Shown: positions 45,637 through 55,374, counted from the stretch's first letter. The stretch is 64,000 nt of DNA from Cupriavidus alkaliphilus (GCF_900094595.1 NZ_FMAD01000005.1:248001-312000), one strand, 5' to 3'. A program made the numbers and translations. The notes: generated from the letters alone by a model not told the origin.

Positions 45637-46632
45637 TCAGGCAGCAAGGCCGATCTTGTTCAGCCGGACTTCGAGCTGCTCGCGGCACAGCGCGACCATC
45701 TGCGCGCCGTCGGCACCGGTCAGTGCGTTGGCGACCGGCACCAGCGCTTCGGACACCTGCGCGGCGGCGGCATGCGCCCAGCCGGACAGCAGCACGCGGT
45801 TGGCGTCGGACTCCGCCGCGGCGGCCTGGACCACGGCGTCGACCCAGCGCGCATGCTCGTCGCGCCAGTCGTTCATGAACTCGGTCAGCACCGCCAGCCC
45901 GGTGCCGCAGGCGCGCGCGATGACCGCATCGGCGTGCTGGTAGACCAATGGGTAAAGCAGCCCGTCGAGCACCAGGTTCTGGGCGACGAAGGTCTCGAAC
46001 CAGTCCGCGGTGACAAAGGTATGTTCGACAAAGCGGCGCAGCGGCTGCCACGCGGCGCTCTCGAGCCAGGCCGCCCTGGCGCGCTCCAGCGCCACGCCGG
46101 TATTGCCGTCGAGCAGCATGCCGATGCGCGACAGGTACTGGGCAATGCCCAGGCGATCCATGGCGCAGTAGGTGCAGGCCTGCGTGATGGCGGTGCCCCA
46201 GCCGTAGTCGGCGCAGTAGAAGTTGTTCATGTTGGCGCCCCACTCCACGTGGCGCAGCGGCAGCAGGCCGGTGGCGATGCGTTCTTGCCATTCGGCCGGC
46301 AGCGCCTGCAGCAGGCCGCGCTTCTCGACGAAGGCAAAGCTCTTCTCGGCGGCGTCCTGCTGGCGCCCGCGCGCGGTCACGTAGGCGCCGTAGTAGAACT
46401 GGCGCGGGTCCTTCAACGCATACCAGTCCTCCATCACGATCGCGGTGCGGCGCTTGTCGTACAGCTCGAAGCCGGGGTCCCAGGTGGGGCGGTAGTGAAA
46501 GTTCACCTCCGACTGCACGTCGTAGGTCGCCTCCTGGTAGCGCGACGCCGGCTTGTCGCCGAAGCGGCGCGCGACATGGCCGTAGGTCTGGCGCAGCGGC
46601 TGGATCTGCTGGGTCTTGATATCGACTTGCAT
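45637..46632 (-). CDS. dmpL: Phenol hydroxylase P1, oxygenase beta subunit
   Basis: A 331-residue subunit with the ferritin-like fold but no metal ligands. QVDIKTQQIQPLRQTYGHVA starts the protein, and GANMNNFYCADYGWGTAITQ is a conserved internal segment. It scaffolds the P3/P4 oxygenase. Confidence 0.95.
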   Translation of the reverse strand: MQVDIKTQQIQPLRQTYGHVARRFGDKPASRYQEATYDVQSEVNFHYRPTWDPGFELYDKRRTAIVMEDWYALKDPRQFYYGAYVTARGRQQDAAEKSFAFVEKRGLLQALPAEWQERIATGLLPLRHVEWGANMNNFYCADYGWGTAITQACTYCAMDRLGIAQYLSRIGMLLDGNTGVALERARAAWLESAAWQPLRRFVEHTFVTADWFETFVAQNLVLDGLLYPLVYQHADAVIARACGTGLAVLTEFMNDWRDEHARWVDAVVQAAAAESDANRVLLSGWAHAAAAQVSEALVPVANALTGADGAQMVALCREQLEVRLNKIGLAA

Positions 46633-46693
46633 CGCTTGGTCTCCTGTATCCCTTCTCTCTTTGTGATGCGGTGCGGCGGGTGGACGAGCCGCG

Positions 46694-46918
46694 TCAGTCG
46701 TCGGCTTCGGGCTGCGGCGAGGCTTCCAGCGGGGGCAGGAAGCGCACGCGGTTGACGCAGCAGAAGGCTTCGAACATCGGCTCCGGCATGATCAGTTCGA
46801 CGTTGAGCTCGGGGTCGGCCACGCTGAAGGCGAACTGCACGAACCCTTCCGGGGTACGGCCCTCGACCCGCACATAGCGCGGCGTGGCTTCGAACAGCGG
46901 GACGGACGGGGTGTTCAT
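46694..46918 (-). CDS. dmpK: Phenol hydroxylase P0, assembly subunit
   Basis: A 74-residue protein (RYVRVEGRTPEGFVQFAFSV and a C-terminal NRVRFLPP), the P0/PoxA type thought to help build the active oxygenase. It is the first gene of the operon. An AAGGAGC site precedes the ATG, and the putative sigma-54 promoter lies just upstream. Confidence 0.92.
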   Translation of the reverse strand: MNTPSVPLFEATPRYVRVEGRTPEGFVQFAFSVADPELNVELIMPEPMFEAFCCVNRVRFLPPLEASPQPEADD

Positions 46919-46955
46919 GGCGCGCTCCTTGGCGTGGCTGGACGCGGGCCTTACT

Positions 46956-46969
46956 GCGAAGACCGTGCC
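46956..46969 (-). promoter_or_regulatory. Putative sigma-54 promoter of the phenol operon
   Basis: Reading leftward, TGGCACGGTCTTCGC has the -24 GG (complement of 46968-46969) and the -12 GC (complement of 46956-46957) with exactly 10 bases between, and TGGCAC matches the consensus. The -12 box reads TCGC instead of TTGC. Transcription would begin near 46945, about 27 bases before the dmpK start. Confidence 0.75.
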
Positions 46970-47060
46970 AGCGGGCGCAAAGCGCGCTGGGACAAGGCTT
47001 GCGGGGAAATGGCGAGGGCCGGGGTGCGCGTTAACCCGGAAAGGCCCGCGCGCAACGCCT

Positions 47061-47105
47061 CGATGAATTGATGAAGCTGCGCACGGGCCTTGATCAAATG
47101 ATCAA
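47061..47105. promoter_or_regulatory. DmpR/XylR-type upstream activating sequences
   Basis: TTGATCAAATGATCAA at 47090-47105 and a weaker CGATGAATTGATGAAG at 47061-47076 resemble the paired inverted repeats bound by XylR/DmpR regulators. They lie about 90-135 bp upstream of the -24 element, the usual enhancer distance. Confidence 0.7.
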
Positions 47106-47277
47106 AAGCCGCGCCGGGCGGGCGTTTGCGGGCAGCGTGTGCAACCGGGTGCCGTTGCCCCGCGGCGCAGCAGCGCGCATCGGCAACGTTGGTGATGGGG
47201 GTTGATCCGTCAGGGAAAATTCGCTGGCGCGGCGCAGCATCGCGCATCAGCGAGCCGATCCGCAGCCAGAAGAGACT

Positions 47278-47293
47278 GCATCAAATGATCAAG
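47278..47293. promoter_or_regulatory. Third, distal UAS-like site
   Basis: GCATCAAATGATCAAG shares the core TCAAATGATCAA with the nearer UAS. It lies about 310 bp from the sigma-54 promoter and about 230 bp from the 3' end of the activator gene. It may be a spare or auxiliary activator site. Confidence 0.45.
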
Positions 47294-47365
47294 GGCGAAA
47301 CGGAGGATTCGAGCCGCGAGGGAAGCGCGTTGGATGCGTGAGGGATTCTGATAGCCACCGGCGCG

Positions 47366-47484
47366 CTCCCTCTCCCGCTTGCGGGAGAGGGTTGGGGTGA
47401 GGGCCGGCTTGCCGACGAAGTGAAGACCTGCGGGCTGCCACCGCCTGCCCTCACCCCCGGCCCCTCTTTCGCAAGCGGGAGAGG
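47366..47484. repeat. Inverted pair of the CTCCCTCTCCCGC repeat; likely end of dmpR transcript
   Basis: 47366-47403 and 47448-47484 are imperfect reverse complements. The left arm contains a perfect 11-bp hairpin (47368-47378 with 47381-47391). Placed just past the activator gene, it can fold and may end or protect its transcript and insulate the phenol promoter. It has the same core as the hairpin at 40924. Confidence 0.65.
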
Positions 47485-47519
47485 AGAGCAAAGCCTCGGC
47501 AATGACAGCGGCACTGGCA

Positions 47520-49241
47520 TCAGTTACCGTGGCCATTGCTCCCGCGCGTACCCCGTATCTTCCACCGATAAGCCAGCTGCGGCCGCGTGATGCCCAGCAG
47601 CCGCGCGGCCTGGCTCATGTTGCCGTCGGCGCGCTGCATGGCGGCCTCCATCAGCACGGTCTCGACATCGCCCAACGCCAGCTGCTGACTTGACATCTGG
47701 TCCAGCAGCGCATGGACCGCGGCTTCGCGCAGGTCCGGCAGCGTGCCGCCCGCGCCCAGCCGTGGCGCGGTGTCCAGCGGCGGGGCCACGGTGCCCGGCA
47801 GGAACAGGTGGTCGGCGCCGATCTGGCCGCCCTGGGTGGCCAGGATCACGCCGCGTTCGATCACGTTCTCCAGTTCGCGCACGTTGCCGGGCCAGTCATA
47901 GTGGCGCAGTTCGGCCAGCGCACGGTCGGTGATGCCGACGATGCGCTTGCCGTGGCGCGCGCCGTACCGGGCCACGAAGCGCTCCGCCAGCGGCCGGATA
48001 TCGTCGAGCCGCTCGCGCAGCGGCGGTATCGTGACCGGGTAGACGTTGAGGCGGTAGTACAGGTCCTTGCGGAAGGTGCCCTGCTTCACCGCTTCGGCCA
48101 GGTCAACGTTGGTCGCGGCCACCAGCCGCACGTCCACCTTGCGCGCGGCGGTGCCGCCCACGCGCTCGACCTCGCCCTCCTGCAGCACGCGCAGCAGCTT
48201 GGACTGCGCCGAGGCCGAGAGCTCGCCCAGTTCATCCAGGAACAAGGTGCCGCCATGCGCGCGCTCGAAGCGGCCGGGCCGCGACTGGGTGGCGCCCGTG
48301 AAGGCACCCTTCTCGACACCGAACAGCTCGGACTCGATCAGTTCATCGGGAATCGCCGCGCAGTTCACCGCGACGAAGGGCTTGTCGGCGCGTGCGCTCA
48401 CGCCGTGCAGGGCCTGCGCGAAGCGCTCCTTGCCCACGCCGGTCTCGCCCAGCAGCAGCACCGTCACGTTGCTGGCGGCAGCGCGCTGCAGCAAACCCCA
48501 CGCCGCGCGAAAACCGGGCGAGGTGCCGACCAGGTCGGCCGGCGTAGCCGCGCCGCCTTGCAGCGCGCGCAGGTGCTCGACCTCGCTCTGCAGGGCGATC
48601 AGCGTCTCGATCACGGGGTCGGGCTGGTACAGCGCCAGTGCCTGCGCGCCGTCTTCCCAGGCTTCCACCGGCTTGCCGACAATGCGGCAATGCGGGTGCC
48701 CGCAGGCGATGCACTCCACCTCGCGATACAGGATGGTGCGGCCCATCAGCGCCGAGGTGTAGCCGGTGGCATAGCCGATCTGCATCCAGCAGGCAGGCTG
48801 GTCGACGATGCCGAACAGCTGCCGGTGCACGTCCCCCTCGAACGAGTCTTCCCAAAGGAATTCGCCATCGTAGATGCCGGCGGCGATGTCGATATCGACC
48901 TTGACCGGCGTGACCCGCACCACGCCCTCGATGGTATGCAGGCAGGGGCCGATCTCGAGCTGGCCGAAGTCGCTGTGGCCCGCGCGCAGTTTCCTGGCCA
49001 CTTCGGCATCGCGCATGCCCGAATGAAAGCCCATGCGCGTGAACAGCCCGCGCGCGCGCTCCATGCCCAGGGTGTCCACCAGTTCCTTGCGCAGCGCGGC
49101 CAGCGCGGCGGTGTGGATCAGGATCATGCGCTGCTCGTCCAGCCAGATCGCGCCTTCCTCCATGGCGAAGCGCAGGCGGCGGGCAAGGTCGGCCAGGCCA
49201 TCGCGCATGGTGGCCGAGAACTTGTCGGTTGAACTGCTCAT
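47520..49241 (-). CDS. dmpR: Sigma-54-dependent phenol-responsive activator (DmpR/PoxR/XylR family)
   Basis: A 573-residue activator. The N-terminal sensory XylR_N and V4R domains span residues 1-210, with metal-type cysteines C151, C177, C180 and C185 ([10 protein letters not shown]). A short linker leads to the AAA+ domain, with GETGVGKE (265-272), the sigma-54 contact loop GAFTGA (312-317) and Walker [12 protein letters not shown]-terminal Fis-type HTH ([20 protein letters not shown]) ends it. It should bind phenols directly and activate the operon. It is oriented in the same direction as the operon rather than divergently, as in Pseudomonas dmp. Confidence 0.95.
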   Translation of the reverse strand: MSSSTDKFSATMRDGLADLARRLRFAMEEGAIWLDEQRMILIHTAALAALRKELVDTLGMERARGLFTRMGFHSGMRDAEVARKLRAGHSDFGQLEIGPCLHTIEGVVRVTPVKVDIDIAAGIYDGEFLWEDSFEGDVHRQLFGIVDQPACWMQIGYATGYTSALMGRTILYREVECIACGHPHCRIVGKPVEAWEDGAQALALYQPDPVIETLIALQSEVEHLRALQGGAATPADLVGTSPGFRAAWGLLQRAAASNVTVLLLGETGVGKERFAQALHGVSARADKPFVAVNCAAIPDELIESELFGVEKGAFTGATQSRPGRFERAHGGTLFLDELGELSASAQSKLLRVLQEGEVERVGGTAARKVDVRLVAATNVDLAEAVKQGTFRKDLYYRLNVYPVTIPPLRERLDDIRPLAERFVARYGARHGKRIVGITDRALAELRHYDWPGNVRELENVIERGVILATQGGQIGADHLFLPGTVAPPLDTAPRLGAGGTLPDLREAAVHALLDQMSSQQLALGDVETVLMEAAMQRADGNMSQAARLLGITRPQLAYRWKIRGTRGSNGHGN

Positions 49242-49425
49242 TGTCTCCCCTCAGTGCCGGCGGATGATCCGCTCGAGTGTGCCTTTCGGCTGGCATCCTA
49301 CGCACATTATGTGCCAGGGAGAGGGTCCGGGGTCATGGCATTTCCCCGGGGGAGTTCGCCGGCCAGGCGCTGGTCCGGGCCGCGATCCGTTCTCGTTGCG
49401 TCCTTGCTCCTGCCTCGACCGGACC

Positions 49426-50421
49426 TCAGTCCGCCCGGATACCCCGCTGCCGGATCAAGGCACCCCACTTGTCGGTTTCCTTCGCCAGGTGCTCGCGCAA
49501 GCCGGCCGGCGAACTGCCGATCGGCTCCGCGCCGATCAGCGCCAGGCGCTTCTGCACCGCGGGCTTGCGCAGCGCCTCGAGCATGGCGCGGTTGAGCGTG
49601 TCGATCACCGGCTGCGGCGTCTTCGCCGGCACGAAGGCGGCGAACCAGGGCGACAGCTCATAGCCCGGCAGGCCGGCTTCCGCCACCGTCGGCACATTGG
49701 GCAGCGCGCTGGAGCGCTTGCTGGTGGTGACCGCGATCGCCGTCAGCTTGCCCGATTCGATATGGGGACGGGCCGAGGTGATGCTGTCGAACATGTAGTC
49801 GACCTGGCCGCCGAGCAGGTCGGTCATGGCCGGGCCGCTGCCCTTGTAGGGGACATGCAGCATGTCGACGCCGGCCATCGACGTGAACAGTTCGCCCGCG
49901 AGGTGGATCGAAGTGCCGTTGCCGGCCGAAGCGTAGGTGTATTTGCCCGGCGCGGCCCTGGCATGCGCGACCACGTCCTTGATGGTGCTTTCCTGGCGCC
50001 GCGCCTTGTTGGCCACCAGCACGTTGGGCACCACCGCCAGCAGCGAGACCGGGGCGAAGTCCTTGACCGGGTCGTAGCTCAGGCGGCCGTACAGCGCCGG
50101 ATTCACGGCCATGCCGTTGGCGACGATGATCAGGGTGTAACCGTCGGCGGGCGCGCGCGCCACCAGCTCGGCACCGATATTGCCGCCGGCGCCCGGGCGG
50201 TTTTCCACGACGATGGACTGGCCGAGCGTGCGCGACATCTCTTCGCCAAGCGTGCGGGCAATGTTGTCCATGGCGCCGCCCGCGGGGAACGGCACGATCC
50301 AGCGGATCGGATGGTCGGGATAGGCGGCGTGCGCGGCCGGTGCGGCCAGCGCCAGGCCGGCGGCCAGTGCCAGGGCCGCTGCGCGGCCGGTGCTTGCCAG
50401 CCGCTGGAATAGTGTCTTCAT
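49426..50421 (-). CDS. Bug family periplasmic substrate-binding protein (TctC-like)
   Basis: A 331-residue protein with a signal peptide (ALALAAGLALAAPAAHA). It carries the Bug pattern YPDHPIRWIVPFPAGGAMDN and later VENRPGAGGNIGAELVARA and GYTLIIVANG. Such receptors, very numerous in Cupriavidus and Bordetella, bind carboxylates and mostly lack adjacent TctAB permease genes, as here. It lies 63 bp downstream of the cycloisomerase gene and is likely co-transcribed, so an aromatic-derived acid is a plausible ligand. Confidence 0.92.
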   Translation of the reverse strand: MKTLFQRLASTGRAAALALAAGLALAAPAAHAAYPDHPIRWIVPFPAGGAMDNIARTLGEEMSRTLGQSIVVENRPGAGGNIGAELVARAPADGYTLIIVANGMAVNPALYGRLSYDPVKDFAPVSLLAVVPNVLVANKARRQESTIKDVVAHARAAPGKYTYASAGNGTSIHLAGELFTSMAGVDMLHVPYKGSGPAMTDLLGGQVDYMFDSITSARPHIESGKLTAIAVTTSKRSSALPNVPTVAEAGLPGYELSPWFAAFVPAKTPQPVIDTLNRAMLEALRKPAVQKRLALIGAEPIGSSPAGLREHLAKETDKWGALIRQRGIRAD

Positions 50422-50484
50422 GGTCTCCTCGCTGCGTGATGCGCCGGCGCGCGCAACGCGTCCGGCGTGGAATGGCTTGCCAGC

Positions 50485-51603
50485 TCAGTGGCGGCGGTAG
50501 TGCGCCAGCTTGTCTTCGTCCAGCGCCAGGCCCAGGCCCGGGCCCTCTGGCAGATGCAGGCTGAAATCACGGTATTCCGGCCGCCGCTGCACGATATCGT
50601 CCTTGAGCAGCAGCGGACCGAACAGCTCGGTGCCCCACGCCAGCTGCGGCAGCGTGCAGAAGCCGTGCGCCGCGGCGATGGTGCCGACGCTGCCTTCGAG
50701 CATGGTGCCGCCATACAGCGCGATGCCCGCGGCATCGCCCACCGCGGCGGTCCGCAGCATGCCGAAAATGCCGCCGGCCTTGGCGATCTTCAGCGCGAAC
50801 ACGTCGGCGCCGCCGATGCGCGCCAGCTCCATGGCATCCTCCGGGCCGCACACCGCTTCATCGGCCATGACCGGCACCACGAAGCGCGCCGCCAGCCGCG
50901 CCAGCGCCATGCGCTGCTCGCGCGGGGTCGGCTGTTCGACCAGGTCGATGCCCGCGGCTTCCAGCATGGCGATACCGGTAGCGGCGTCGGCCTCGTTCCA
51001 CGCCTGGTTGACGTCGACGGTGACGCGCGCGCGCTCACCCAGCGCGCGCTTGATCGCGGCCACGTGCGCCACATCGTCACGCACGCTGCGCCGGCCGATC
51101 TTCAGCTTGAAGGTGTCGTGGCGGCGCTCGGCCAGCAGTTGCTCGGCCTCGGCAATGTCGCGCGCGGTGTCGCCGCTGGCCAGGGTCCACAGCACCGGCA
51201 GCGTCGTGCGCACCGCGCCGCCCAGCAGCGTGGCCAGCGGCACGCCCAGGCGCTTGCCCTGCGCGTCCAGCAACGCGGTCTCGAGCGCGGACTTGGCAAA
51301 GCGGTTGCCGCGCGCGACCTTGCCCAGGCGTGCCATGGCGGCATGCACATTGGTGGCATCCTGGCCGGCCAGCGCCGGGGCCAGGTAAGTATCGATGGTC
51401 AGCTTGATGCCTTCGGGGCTTTCGTCGCCATAAGACAGCCCGCCGATGGTGGTGGCCTCGCCGATGCCTTCGACGCCATCGCTGCAGCGCAACCGCACGA
51501 TCACCAGGGTCTGCTGCTGCATCGTCGCCATGGCCAGCTTGTGGGCCCGGATGGTGGGCAGGTCCACCAGGATGGCTTCCACCGAAGTGATAGTCGGGGT
51601 CAT
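50485..51603 (-). CDS. catB: Muconate cycloisomerase-like enzyme (enolase superfamily)
   Basis: A 372-residue enzyme. The MLE-subgroup residues are K166 and K168 (FKLKIG), D197 (VDVNQAW), E223 (LVEQP), D248/E249 (MADEAV) and K272 (LKIAKAGG). It would convert cis,cis-muconate or a substituted muconate to a muconolactone. catA and catC are absent, so it may act on a different lactone or serve a pathway encoded elsewhere. It is divergent from a CatR-like LysR gene. Confidence 0.85.
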   Translation of the reverse strand: MTPTITSVEAILVDLPTIRAHKLAMATMQQQTLVIVRLRCSDGVEGIGEATTIGGLSYGDESPEGIKLTIDTYLAPALAGQDATNVHAAMARLGKVARGNRFAKSALETALLDAQGKRLGVPLATLLGGAVRTTLPVLWTLASGDTARDIAEAEQLLAERRHDTFKLKIGRRSVRDDVAHVAAIKRALGERARVTVDVNQAWNEADAATGIAMLEAAGIDLVEQPTPREQRMALARLAARFVVPVMADEAVCGPEDAMELARIGGADVFALKIAKAGGIFGMLRTAAVGDAAGIALYGGTMLEGSVGTIAAAHGFCTLPQLAWGTELFGPLLLKDDIVQRRPEYRDFSLHLPEGPGLGLALDEDKLAHYRRH

Positions 51604-51684
51604 ACCTTGTCGATGCGATTTGAAGTTGAAGCCAAGTATGCGACTTGACTTTACCGGTGTCCAAGACCGATGATGTCTCGATCA

Positions 51685-51699
51685 ATACCTTAAAGGTAT
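51685..51699. promoter_or_regulatory. LysR-type operator between catB and its regulator
   Basis: ATACCTTAAAGGTAT is a perfect 7-1-7 palindrome and contains the LysR T-N11-A motif. It resembles the recognition site of CatR/BenM regulators. It lies between the two divergent genes, 15 bp before the regulator start and about 80 bp from catB. Confidence 0.7.
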
Positions 51700-51713
51700 G
51701 GAAAGGGATGCCC

Positions 51714-52604
51714 ATGGAACTCCGGCACCTGCGCTACTTCCAGGTGGTGGCGCAGGAACTGAACGTGACCCGCGCCGCCGAGCGGCTGCATATGGCGCAG
51801 CCGCCGCTGTCGCGCCAGATCCGGCAGCTGGAAGAAGAGGTCGGCGTAGCGCTGTTCGACCGCATTGGCCGCGGGCTGCGCCTGACCGAGGCGGGGCGCT
51901 TCCTGCTGGAACAGACCACGCAGCTGACGCAGCGGCTGGAAGAAACCATCGAGGGCACGCGCCGCATCGGACGCGAGGAAAAGCGCTGGTTCGGCATCGG
52001 CTTCGTGCCGTCGGTGCTGTACGGCGTGCTGCCGGAGCTGATCCGCGAACTGCGCGAATCGGACCGCAACGGCCAGCAGGTGGAAGTCGGACTGGCCGAG
52101 ATGATCACCGTCGAGCAGATCGAGGCGCTCAAGGCCGGCCGCATCGACCTGGGCTTCGGCCGCATCGCGCTGAACGATCCCGCCATCCGCCAGCAGGTGG
52201 TCATGGCCGAACCGCTGGTGGCCGCGCTGCCCGCGCGCCTGCCGGCACCGCGCCGCAAGGCGCTGACGCCGCAGGCGCTGGCGGCACGTCCGTTCATTCT
52301 CTACCCGGCCCGGCCGCGGCCCAGCTACGCCGACCACCTGCTGTCGCTGTTCCGCGCGCAAGGCCTGCAGCTGCGCGTCGCGCAGGAAGCCAACGAACTG
52401 CAGACCGCGCTGGGGCTGGTGGCCGCCGGCATCGGCATCACCCTGGTGCCGGCGTCGATCCAGCGCCTGCACCGCGACGATGTGCGCTACTGCCCCATCG
52501 ATGCGCCCGGCTTTGTCTCGCCGGTGATCATGAGCTATCGCGAAGGCGATACGTCGCCGTTCCTGGCGCGCGCGGTGGCGTGGGTGATGCAGCGGCGCGG
52601 GTAG
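51714..52604 (+). CDS. LysR family regulator, CatR/BenM-like
   Basis: A 296-residue regulator. The start MELRHLRYFQVVAQELNVTR at 51714 is supported by AAAGGG at 51702 to 51706. The recognition helix region is AAERLHMAQPPLSRQIRQLE, as in CatR/BenM. A C-terminal effector domain follows (DLGFGRIALNDPAIRQQVVM). It probably activates the divergent catB-Bug pair in response to a muconate-type inducer. Confidence 0.9.
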   Translation: MELRHLRYFQVVAQELNVTRAAERLHMAQPPLSRQIRQLEEEVGVALFDRIGRGLRLTEAGRFLLEQTTQLTQRLEETIEGTRRIGREEKRWFGIGFVPSVLYGVLPELIRELRESDRNGQQVEVGLAEMITVEQIEALKAGRIDLGFGRIALNDPAIRQQVVMAEPLVAALPARLPAPRRKALTPQALAARPFILYPARPRPSYADHLLSLFRAQGLQLRVAQEANELQTALGLVAAGIGITLVPASIQRLHRDDVRYCPIDAPGFVSPVIMSYREGDTSPFLARAVAWVMQRRG

Positions 52605-52617
52605 GCGTGGTCAGGTG

Positions 52618-52646
52618 CAGGTAAAGCACGTCTTGCGCTTTACCTG
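52618..52646. terminator. Hairpin between convergent lysR and katE
   Basis: A perfect 10-bp stem (52618-52627 with 52637-52646) and 9-base loop lie midway between the two stops. It is likely a shared bidirectional terminator, although T tracts are weak. Confidence 0.6.
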
Positions 52647-52661
52647 CCCGGTACGACCTCG

Positions 52662-54794
52662 CTATGCCAGCATCCGCACCTGCGGCTCCCGGTCCCACTG
52701 CCGCGTCTTCGCCGCGGTGATAAAACGGTCCGGATCGCTGGCGGACACGATGCCCTGGTCCGGCGCCAGCCTGGCGTGGGCCAGCAGCGCATCCCCGCCC
52801 GCATCGACGGCAATCGCCTTCAGATGGGCGTAGGCAAAGCAGACGAAGTCCAGCGCCGCGCTTTCCTGCGCCAGCATCGCGGCACCGTCGGCCGACAGCA
52901 CCACGGCCACGGCATCGAACATCACCGAAGGCGTGCCGGCCAACTGTCCATCCGCCGGCAGCTTCGACCCATCCGCCAGCACCGCGCCGCCCACCTTGGG
53001 CGCGACGATCTTCACCGTGGCGCCGGCGGCGCTGGCCGCCTGCCGGATCGCCTCGACCGTGGCGCCGTCCGAGCCGTCGGCGACCAGGATGCCGATCTCG
53101 CGCCCCTGCAGCGTGTCTTTCATCTTGCCGATGATCTGCAGCGCCGGCGACGGCGGCAGGTCCTGCACCGGCGCGGCGGTGGGCAGCGGCTCGGGCACCT
53201 GGTCCAGCGCCAGGCCATCGGCCACGCGGCCGCCCAGGTCGGGGTCGATATTGAGCAGGTGGGCCACCATGCGCTCGCGCACATGGACGTGCTCGACCTT
53301 CGACAGCTCGAACACCAGCGCCGAGGCGATATGCGCCTGCTCGGCGCGGGTCTGGCTGCGGTAGAACAGGCGCGCCTGGCTGTAGTGGTCGGCAAAGGTC
53401 TCGGGGCGGATGCGGCCCTTGTCGCCCTGCTCGGGCACCAGCGCGTGGCGCAAGCCCAGGTCGGGTGCCTCGCGCGGCGAGTCATCGGACAGCGAGTTGG
53501 GCTCGTACGCCACGCGTCCCTTGGGCTGCTGCATCTGCATATGGCCGTCGCGCTGGTGGTTGGCAAACGGGCACTTGGGCGCGTTCACCGGAATCTGGTT
53601 GAAGTTGGGGCCGCCGAGGCGCAGCAGTTGCGTGTCGAGGTACGAGAACAGCCGGCCCAGCAGCAGGGGATCGTTGGAGAAATCGATGCCGCGCACGATA
53701 TTGGCGGGGCAGAACGCCACCTGCTCGGTCTCGGCAAAGAAGTTGTCGGGCCAGCGGTCCAGCACCATGCGGCCGATGATTTTCAGCGGCACGGTCTCTT
53801 CCGGGATGATCTTGGTGGCATCGAGATGGTCGAACGGGAACTTGGCCGCATCGGCTTCGGTGAACAGCTGCACGCCCAGTTCCCACTCGGGGAAATTGCC
53901 GGACTGGATCGCGTTGAACATGTCGCGGCGATGGAAATCCGGATCGGCGCCGGCGATCTTGACGGCCTCGTCCCACACCGTGGACTGCAGCCCCAGCTTC
54001 GGGCGCCAGTGGAACTTGACGAAGGTGGACCGGCCCTGGTCGTCGAGCAGGCGGAAGCTGTGCACGCCAAAGCCTTCGATCATGCGCAGCGAACGCGGGA
54101 TGGTGCGGTCCGACATGATCCACATGACCATGTGCATCGATTCCGGCGTGAGCGAGATGAAGTCCCAGAAGGTATCGTGCGCGGTCGCCGATTGCGGGAA
54201 ACCGCGGTCGGGCTCCATCTTGACCGCATGGACTACGTCGGGGAACTTGATCGCGTCCTGGATAAAGAACACCGGGATGTTGTTGCCGACCAGGTCCCAG
54301 TTGCCTTCCTTCGTATAGAACTTGACCGCGAAGCCGCGCACGTCGCGCGGCGTGTCGACCGAACCGGCACCGCCGGCCACGGTGGAAAAGCGCGCAAACA
54401 CCGGCGTCTTGACGCCGACCTCGGTCAGGATGCTGGCGGTGGTGAATTGCGCCAGCGATTCGGTCAGCTCGAAGTAACCATGCGCCGCGGTGCCGCGCGC
54501 ATGGACGATCCGCTCGGGAATGCGCTCATGGTCGAAGTGTGTAATTTTTTCACGGAGGATGAAATCTTCGAGCAGGGTCGGGCCGCGCGGATTGGCCTTG
54601 AGCGAGTTCTGGTTGTCCGCGATGGGCGCGCCCTGGTTGGTGGTCAAGGGGGCGTGCGTGCCGCCGGCAACCTGGTGCAGCTCTCCGCCTGTGCCGCGCT
54701 GGGCATCGCCATAACCGGCCGGAGCGCCCTGGGCTGTGGTGGCGGGTGTGGTGTTTGACGTGGGCTTGGCCTTGGCGTCGGACCTGTCGGGCAT
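52662..54794 (-). CDS. katE: Large-subunit catalase, HPII type
   Basis: A 710-residue clade-2 catalase from the ATG at 54794, with a GGAG site upstream. The catalytic His is in [20 protein letters not shown], and the proximal Tyr is in [19 protein letters not shown]. The extra C-terminal flavodoxin-like domain (from about 560, [20 protein letters not shown]) marks the large-subunit class. The N-terminal 70 residues are low-complexity. It detoxifies H2O2 in the cytoplasm. Confidence 0.95.
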   Translation of the reverse strand: MPDRSDAKAKPTSNTTPATTAQGAPAGYGDAQRGTGGELHQVAGGTHAPLTTNQGAPIADNQNSLKANPRGPTLLEDFILREKITHFDHERIPERIVHARGTAAHGYFELTESLAQFTTASILTEVGVKTPVFARFSTVAGGAGSVDTPRDVRGFAVKFYTKEGNWDLVGNNIPVFFIQDAIKFPDVVHAVKMEPDRGFPQSATAHDTFWDFISLTPESMHMVMWIMSDRTIPRSLRMIEGFGVHSFRLLDDQGRSTFVKFHWRPKLGLQSTVWDEAVKIAGADPDFHRRDMFNAIQSGNFPEWELGVQLFTEADAAKFPFDHLDATKIIPEETVPLKIIGRMVLDRWPDNFFAETEQVAFCPANIVRGIDFSNDPLLLGRLFSYLDTQLLRLGGPNFNQIPVNAPKCPFANHQRDGHMQMQQPKGRVAYEPNSLSDDSPREAPDLGLRHALVPEQGDKGRIRPETFADHYSQARLFYRSQTRAEQAHIASALVFELSKVEHVHVRERMVAHLLNIDPDLGGRVADGLALDQVPEPLPTAAPVQDLPPSPALQIIGKMKDTLQGREIGILVADGSDGATVEAIRQAASAAGATVKIVAPKVGGAVLADGSKLPADGQLAGTPSVMFDAVAVVLSADGAAMLAQESAALDFVCFAYAHLKAIAVDAGGDALLAHARLAPDQGIVSASDPDRFITAAKTRQWDREPQVRMLA

Positions 54795-55109
54795 AGCGGT
54801 CTCCTGTATCGGGGTTGAACGGATGAATGGCTGCAACCCGGCAGTGCCTGCAATTGCCACGCCTGCTGCCTGACACGTTTGGTTACAAAGCCAAAGTGCC
54901 GAAAGTGCGCCCTGTCAAACATCTGACATTTGACCCGTCAACAATCGCCCGCTGTCGCGACAAGCCACGGCCATCCGCGCAGCAACCGGCCAGATCCGCT
55001 TGTCATCCGCCGCGGCGGAAGTCCATGGCGCGCAGCCGTCTGACGGCGCAAGGGCGCATGGGCGCGGCCACCGTTCTCTCCCTCAACCAAAAGAAAAGGC
55101 CCTGCACCA
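54795..55109. other. Upstream region of katE and the lipoprotein gene
   Basis: A 315-bp divergent intergenic region with no gene. It contains GTCAAA-N9-TTTGAC (54914-54919 with 54929-54934), a symmetrical element that could be a regulator site. I cannot assign it to OxyR or another known factor. Confidence 0.5.
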
Positions 55110-55328
55110 ATGAGACCCACCTTGCTGTCGCATTCCGCCCGGCCCTGGCTGGCCGCCGGCACCCTCACCCTGGCATTGATGCTTGCCGCCTGCGGCGGCG
55201 ACGACTCGCCCGGCGCCGCCGGCGGCACGCTGCAACCCAGCGCCGCCAACGGCAGCGCGCCGGACGCAGCCGGCAAGCCCGGCCACACCGGCAAGCCTGG
55301 CAACTGCAGCACGCGTTGCGCCCCCTGA
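55110..55328 (+). CDS. Small lipoprotein, 72 aa
   Basis: A signal peptide with lipobox LMLAACGG predicts a lipid-anchored 47-residue mature peptide. It is Gly/Pro-rich and ends in two close cysteines (GNCSTRCAP), with a short repeat GKPGHTGKPG. I recognise no family. It lies 46 bp upstream of the phospholipase C gene and is probably in the same transcript. Confidence 0.6.
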   Translation: MRPTLLSHSARPWLAAGTLTLALMLAACGGDDSPGAAGGTLQPSAANGSAPDAAGKPGHTGKPGNCSTRCAP

Positions 55329-55374
55329 TGCGGGCCGCTTTCCGATCCAGCGACAGAACCACCCCACCCACGCC

